From assembly GCA_024275815.1 (NCBI GenBank), contig JAJRYI010000159.1:1-7579 (forward strand): a stretch of 7,579 nt of DNA. The letters run 5' to 3'. Below, in pieces: positions 5,074-7,579 of this stretch. The notes under the pieces were generated by a model that worked only from the letters and a program-made list of their open reading frames with translations, was not told the DNA's origin and made no database searches. The position numbers and the translations under genes are program-made. The DNA comes from Actinomycetes bacterium (GTDB lineage Bacteria > Actinomycetota > Acidimicrobiia > Spongiisociales > UBA5794). Numbering within the stretch: position 1 is the first letter of the stretch; each line of letters starts with the position of its first letter.

Positions 5074-6455
5074 AGATCCGCTGGAGGCTCACGCGGTACG
5101 GCATCGGCTTCACAGCGTTGTCCCTCGTCGTGTTCATCGTCGTCATCAACCTCCTCGTCGTGGGATCGGCGCAACAGGATCAGGATGGGCTCCTCGGCAC
5201 GATCGCGGACGAAGCTGCCGATGCACTTGGGGACATCGATGCGATCGAGGTGATGCAGCCGGTCCCCCCCGCGCTCCCTGATGCTGGGATATCCGACCAG
5301 CCGTTCCTCACCGTGTACGACGACCAGGGGATCGTCTACTACACGACCGGTACGGTGGATGGGGATACTCTCGATCTGCCCGCGTCTGTGATCCTCGAAA
5401 CGCTCGAAGATGGATCCTCAGCTGTGGATATCTCCGGTGTCCGTGTGCAGGTGAGGAGATGGGAGAACTCCTCGTTGGGAGTGGGTGTCGTTGCTGCCTC
5501 TCAGAGTCAGGACGTGGTCGCAGAACAACTTCTTGGCCTCCGATGGTTCCTGGTCGTGTTCGGCGTCGTCGCCCTCGTCGCTGCAGCGATCGGTGCGTGG
5601 TTCATGGCCGGACGCGCACTGAGACCGCTGAAACTCCTTGCAGAGACCACGGATGACATCGGTACCACCGGTGATCTCTCGAGACGGCTTCCCCCCGTGG
5701 AACAGAACGACGAGGTCGGTGCCCTGACCGACTCGTTCAACACCATGCTCGACGGAATCGAGGCGGCGCGAAGAGACAAGGACCTGATCATCGATGCACA
5801 GAAGCGGTTCGTCGCGGACGCCTCCCACGAGCTGCGAAGCCCGCTCACCTCGATTCGAGCCAACGCAGGGTTCCTGGTCGAGCGACCAGATGCGTCCATG
5901 AAGGACCGAATGGATGCCACGAGCGACATCTCGCAGGAGGCGAGCCGCATGAGCGTCCTCATCGACGACCTTCTCACTCTTGCAAGAGCCGACATCCGCA
6001 GGGACGACACGTCGGATTTCTCTCACGTCGATCTCGCTGGTGTCGCACGGTCCATAGAGCGCAGGGCACGGAACCTCCGCGTCGACTTCACACTCGATGC
6101 CCCGGACACGCTCATCGTATGGGGGTACACGAGCGATCTTGCCGAGGTGCTCTGGATACTCGTCGACAACGCAGATCGCCACGGGGCGGGGTCGGCGAGC
6201 ATGACGGTCCGCTCATCAGGCGCTGAGGCCATCATCGAGATCGTGGATGACGGGCCGGGCATCCCGAACGGTGAGGCGGAGCGGATCTTCGACCGGTTCC
6301 ACAGGGCAGACCCGCAGCGCAGCGGTTCCGGCTACGGGCTGGGTCTCTCGATCGCTCGTTCGATCGTCGAGCGGCATGGCGGCAGTATCGCTGCACGAGA
6401 CGCTGAGAGCCCCGGGGCGACTTTCACGGTGAACCTCCCCCTCTCCGGCTCGTGA
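5070..6455 (+). CDS. Membrane sensor histidine kinase, MprB-like
   Basis: A 461-residue sensor. TM1 is at about 11-33, an extracytoplasmic sensor region of about 120 residues follows (34-156), and TM2 is at about 158-180. The HAMP domain (181-233) ends before the dimerisation/phosphoacceptor helix FVADASHELRSPLTSIR (247-263) with H253. The ATPase has an N box at LVDNADRHG (N367), G1 DDGPGIP (393-399), F box IFDRFHRAD (406-414) and G2 GSGYGLGLSIA (419-429). All catalytic boxes are intact. The sensor region has no recognisable cofactor-binding motif and no obvious fold call; it contains YDDQGIVYYTTG (83-94), reminiscent of PAS/Cache-type strands. It starts inside the regulator stop codon (ATGA) and presumably phosphorylates that regulator. 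In mycobacteria mprAB is followed by an HtrA-type protease; none is present here. Confidence 0.94.
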   Translation: MKIRWRLTRYGIGFTALSLVVFIVVINLLVVGSAQQDQDGLLGTIADEAADALGDIDAIEVMQPVPPALPDAGISDQPFLTVYDDQGIVYYTTGTVDGDTLDLPASVILETLEDGSSAVDISGVRVQVRRWENSSLGVGVVAASQSQDVVAEQLLGLRWFLVVFGVVALVAAAIGAWFMAGRALRPLKLLAETTDDIGTTGDLSRRLPPVEQNDEVGALTDSFNTMLDGIEAARRDKDLIIDAQKRFVADASHELRSPLTSIRANAGFLVERPDASMKDRMDATSDISQEASRMSVLIDDLLTLARADIRRDDTSDFSHVDLAGVARSIERRARNLRVDFTLDAPDTLIVWGYTSDLAEVLWILVDNADRHGAGSASMTVRSSGAEAIIEIVDDGPGIPNGEAERIFDRFHRADPQRSGSGYGLGLSIARSIVERHGGSIAARDAESPGATFTVNLPLSGS

Positions 6456-6517
6456 GTATGGATCGGGGTACGTCCCCCCGTCTGCGTCGATGCGATCCGG
6501 TGGAACCCGAGACGATG

Positions 6518-6549
6518 GAGAGGGAGAGGAACGTATCCCTCTCCCTCTC
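6518..6549. terminator. Strong bidirectional terminator between convergent genes
   Basis: GAGAGGGAGAGG (6518-6529) pairs perfectly with CCTCTCCCTCTC (6538-6549), a 12-bp stem with an 8-base loop, flanked by GATG/CATC that can extend it past a bulge. ATCTTTCTC follows on the plus strand, a weak T-rich tail. It serves the kinase operon on the left and the Thr-rich protein gene on the right. A smaller GC hairpin, CGGGG/CCCCG (6464-6480), sits closer to the kinase stop. Confidence 0.75.
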
Positions 6550-6603
6550 ACCCATCTTTCTCGATGGGCTGGCCCGCCGTTGGGTTGAAACCGCGAGTGG
6601 ACG

Positions 6604-7233
6604 TCAGTCCTTCTCTTTGATGCTGACTTTGAGTTCGCCGTCGTTCACTTCGGCTTTGAACGTGATCTCGTCCCCGTCATCGTCGTTGTTCTCGAACCGA
6701 ACCTCCACCTCGTCGGGTCCGTAGTCCTTGACCTTGACCGTCCATCCCTCCTTGGCAACTGCCCCGGCGAACGTGACGTCGTCGCCCGTGACCCTGATCG
6801 TCACCGTGCCGGCATCTTCGACGTCGTACGTCTTCGTGTAGTTGGGGACCGTCGTCGTCGTGGTCGTCGGAGCCGTCGTCGTGGTCGTCGGAGCCGTCGT
6901 CGTGGTCGTCGTGTGGTCCTGAGGCTCCGTTGTCGTGGTGGTCGAGGGTGCCGTGTCTGGCGGAAGCGTCGTGGTCGTCGTGGTCGTCGGCAGCTCATCG
7001 ACGTCGCCATGGTCCTGAATCGGGGTGATGGTCTCATCTGGGACCGTCGGGATCGTCACGGACTCGGACTCTGAGGCCGGTTCCTCGACAGCGATCGTGG
7101 TGTCTTGTACGCCGAGGGCAGTGGGGCCGTCGGTCACCTCGTTGCGGACGTTGCCGACTGCTGCGGCGCCGATGAGCACAGCAACGATGGTGCCGGCGAG
7201 CCACGCGGTGGCGAATCCGAAGGTTCTGTTCAT
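6604..7233 (-). CDS. Membrane-anchored Thr/Pro-linker protein with C-terminal beta domain
   Basis: A 209-residue protein in three parts. Residues 1-28 form a hydrophobic anchor or signal segment (WLAGTIVAVLIGAAAVG at 11-27) with no lipobox Cys and no clear LPxTG. Residues about 30-80 are acidic and low in complexity. Residues 82-130 are a Thr/Pro stalk built of runs of 5-7 Thr broken by Pro (LPP, AP, VP). Residues 131-209 look like a small all-beta domain with alternating hydrophobic and charged positions: TVTIRVTG, GWTVKVKDYG, EVEVRFENN, EITFKAEV, LKVSIKEKD. Thr-rich stalks of this kind are common in actinobacterial extracytoplasmic proteins. It is predicted to face outward from the membrane. 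No Shine-Dalgarno is visible before the ATG at 7233. It is convergent with the kinase gene and divergent from a second response regulator. I recognise no named family. Confidence 0.85.
   Translation of the reverse strand: MNRTFGFATAWLAGTIVAVLIGAAAVGNVRNEVTDGPTALGVQDTTIAVEEPASESESVTIPTVPDETITPIQDHGDVDELPTTTTTTTLPPDTAPSTTTTTEPQDHTTTTTTAPTTTTTAPTTTTTTVPNYTKTYDVEDAGTVTIRVTGDDVTFAGAVAKEGWTVKVKDYGPDEVEVRFENNDDDGDEITFKAEVNDGELKVSIKEKD
6854..6910 (-). repeat. 21-bp tandem repeat encoding the Thr/Ala-Pro stalk
   Basis: A 21-bp unit is present as two perfect copies (6854-6874, 6875-6895) and a third 15-base partial (6896-6910). In the minus-strand protein each unit codes for seven residues of Thr with Ala-Pro. 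The surrounding region (about 6850-6990) is further built of near-identical gtc/gtg triplets on the plus strand. In-frame units allow stalk length to change by slippage without a frameshift. Confidence 0.8.
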
Positions 7234-7298
7234 AGAGACAGTGTGGATCAGATCGATGGATTCTGTGCTAATCGAGGGTTAAACATTCGCCATACGTT

Positions 7299-7338
7299 CG
7301 ATAACGACGGTGCCACTGCCGGACACGGTTGTTATCGT
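7299..7338. promoter_or_regulatory. Inverted repeat overlapping a candidate -10 in a divergent intergenic region
   Basis: CGATAACGACGG (7299-7310) and CGGTTGTTATCG (7326-7337) are inverted copies with 10 of 12 positions matching and arm centres 27 bp apart. The right arm overlaps TATCGT (7333-7338), a TANNNT -10 candidate eight bases before the ATG of the second response regulator, so a bound protein could block that promoter. The 113-base gap also serves the Thr-rich gene on the other strand. Confidence 0.45.
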
Positions 7339-7346
7339 GACACTCG

Positions 7347-7579
7347 ATGCCATCGATACTGATCATCGAGGACGACCAGAGGATCCGTGAGTCTCTCGCG
7401 GCTCGTCTCTCTGAGCGCGGGCAGGAGGTCGAGACGGTCTCGAGGGCCATCGACGGTGTCGAACGTGCAGTGTCGGGCGATTTCGACGTCGTCGTACTCG
7501 ATCTCGGCCTCCCCGATCTCGATGGGACCGAGGCCCTTCGGATGATCCGTGCGGTCAGCAAGGTCCCCGTCGTCGTTGC
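7347..7579 (+). CDS. Response regulator, receiver domain (3' end outside window)
   Basis: The first 77 codons of a receiver domain are present and the gene runs off the window. It shows E8/D9/D10 in LIIEDDQ, the phosphoacceptor D52 in VVVLDLGLPDLDG and the start of strand 4 (KVPVVV). The missing part should contain the conserved Thr/Ser and Lys and an output domain. The GLPDLDG wording is typical of OmpR-family regulators, but the output type cannot be read here. The ATG at 7347 begins right at strand 1, as usual. No Shine-Dalgarno is seen, and TATCGT eight bases upstream suggests a leaderless or near-leaderless start. It differs clearly from the MprA-like regulator, so it belongs to a second signalling system. 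Confidence 0.9.
   Translation, partial: MPSILIIEDDQRIRESLAARLSERGQEVETVSRAIDGVERAVSGDFDVVVLDLGLPDLDGTEALRMIRAVSKVPVVV

Noticed and set aside
5418..6182. 254-codon minus-strand open frame inside the kinase gene
   Set aside because: It is fully antisense to the conserved TM2, HAMP, H-box and N-terminal ATPase region. Its composition (many Cys, His, Arg) does not resemble a real protein.
6840..6990. CRISPR-like array
   Set aside because: The repeats are contiguous, without unique spacers, and encode a protein stalk in frame.
6801..7037. Arg/Pro-rich minus-strand frame
   Set aside because: It is a frame-shifted reading of the Thr/Pro stalk repeat; the in-frame protein has an anchor and a folded domain.
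1..7579. tRNA, rRNA, insertion sequence or attachment site
   Set aside because: I found no cloverleaf, transposase, terminal repeats or integrase. All large open frames fit ordinary chromosomal genes of one base composition.

Overview
The window looks like chromosomal DNA from a high-GC actinobacterium. The best guess is an uncultured member of Acidimicrobiia or a nearby lineage. The reasons are a PriA/HisA-type TIM-barrel protein, an F420H2-dependent (Ddn-like) reductase, a two-component pair close to mycobacterial MprA/MprB, starts that look leaderless, and a surface protein with long threonine/proline linkers. The taxonomic call is inference from family resemblance; no marker RNA is present.

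Layout. Bases 1-131 hold a short tandem repeat and a leaderless-type promoter. A HisA-like barrel protein follows (132-1004, +), but the catalytic Asp of strand 1 is Asn. Next is a small acidic single-pass membrane protein (1077-1445, +). A pair of hairpins separates it from a convergent RarD-type EamA transporter (1515-2402, -). A divergent gap of about 205 bases (2403-2607) leads to a small HExxH putative metallopeptidase (2608-3093, +), a four-helix membrane protein of unknown role (3183-3698, +) and a Ddn/F420H2-dependent reductase (about 3789-4259, +). An MprA-like response regulator (4387-5073, +) then overlaps an MprB-like sensor kinase (5070-6455, +) by 4 bp, and exact 8-3-8 direct repeats lie just upstream of the regulator. 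A 12-bp perfect-stem bidirectional terminator separates the kinase from a convergent membrane-anchored Thr-rich protein (6604-7233, -). That protein is divergent from the start of a second response regulator (7347 to the window edge, +), and an inverted repeat lies between the two.

How the genes may work together. The right half is an envelope-signalling neighbourhood: a complete sensor/regulator pair, the start of a second one, and between them an anchored extracytoplasmic protein with a small predicted beta domain on a flexible stalk, which could be a sensor accessory or a regulated target. The left half is a mixed set of housekeeping-like and unknown genes with no sign of a histidine operon around the HisA-like gene. 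I see no mobile element, CRISPR array, tRNA or rRNA. The most unusual items are the HisA homologue with an altered active site, the repeated TATGTT-N6-ATG start architecture, the 8-3-8 repeats, and the stalked protein between two signalling systems.
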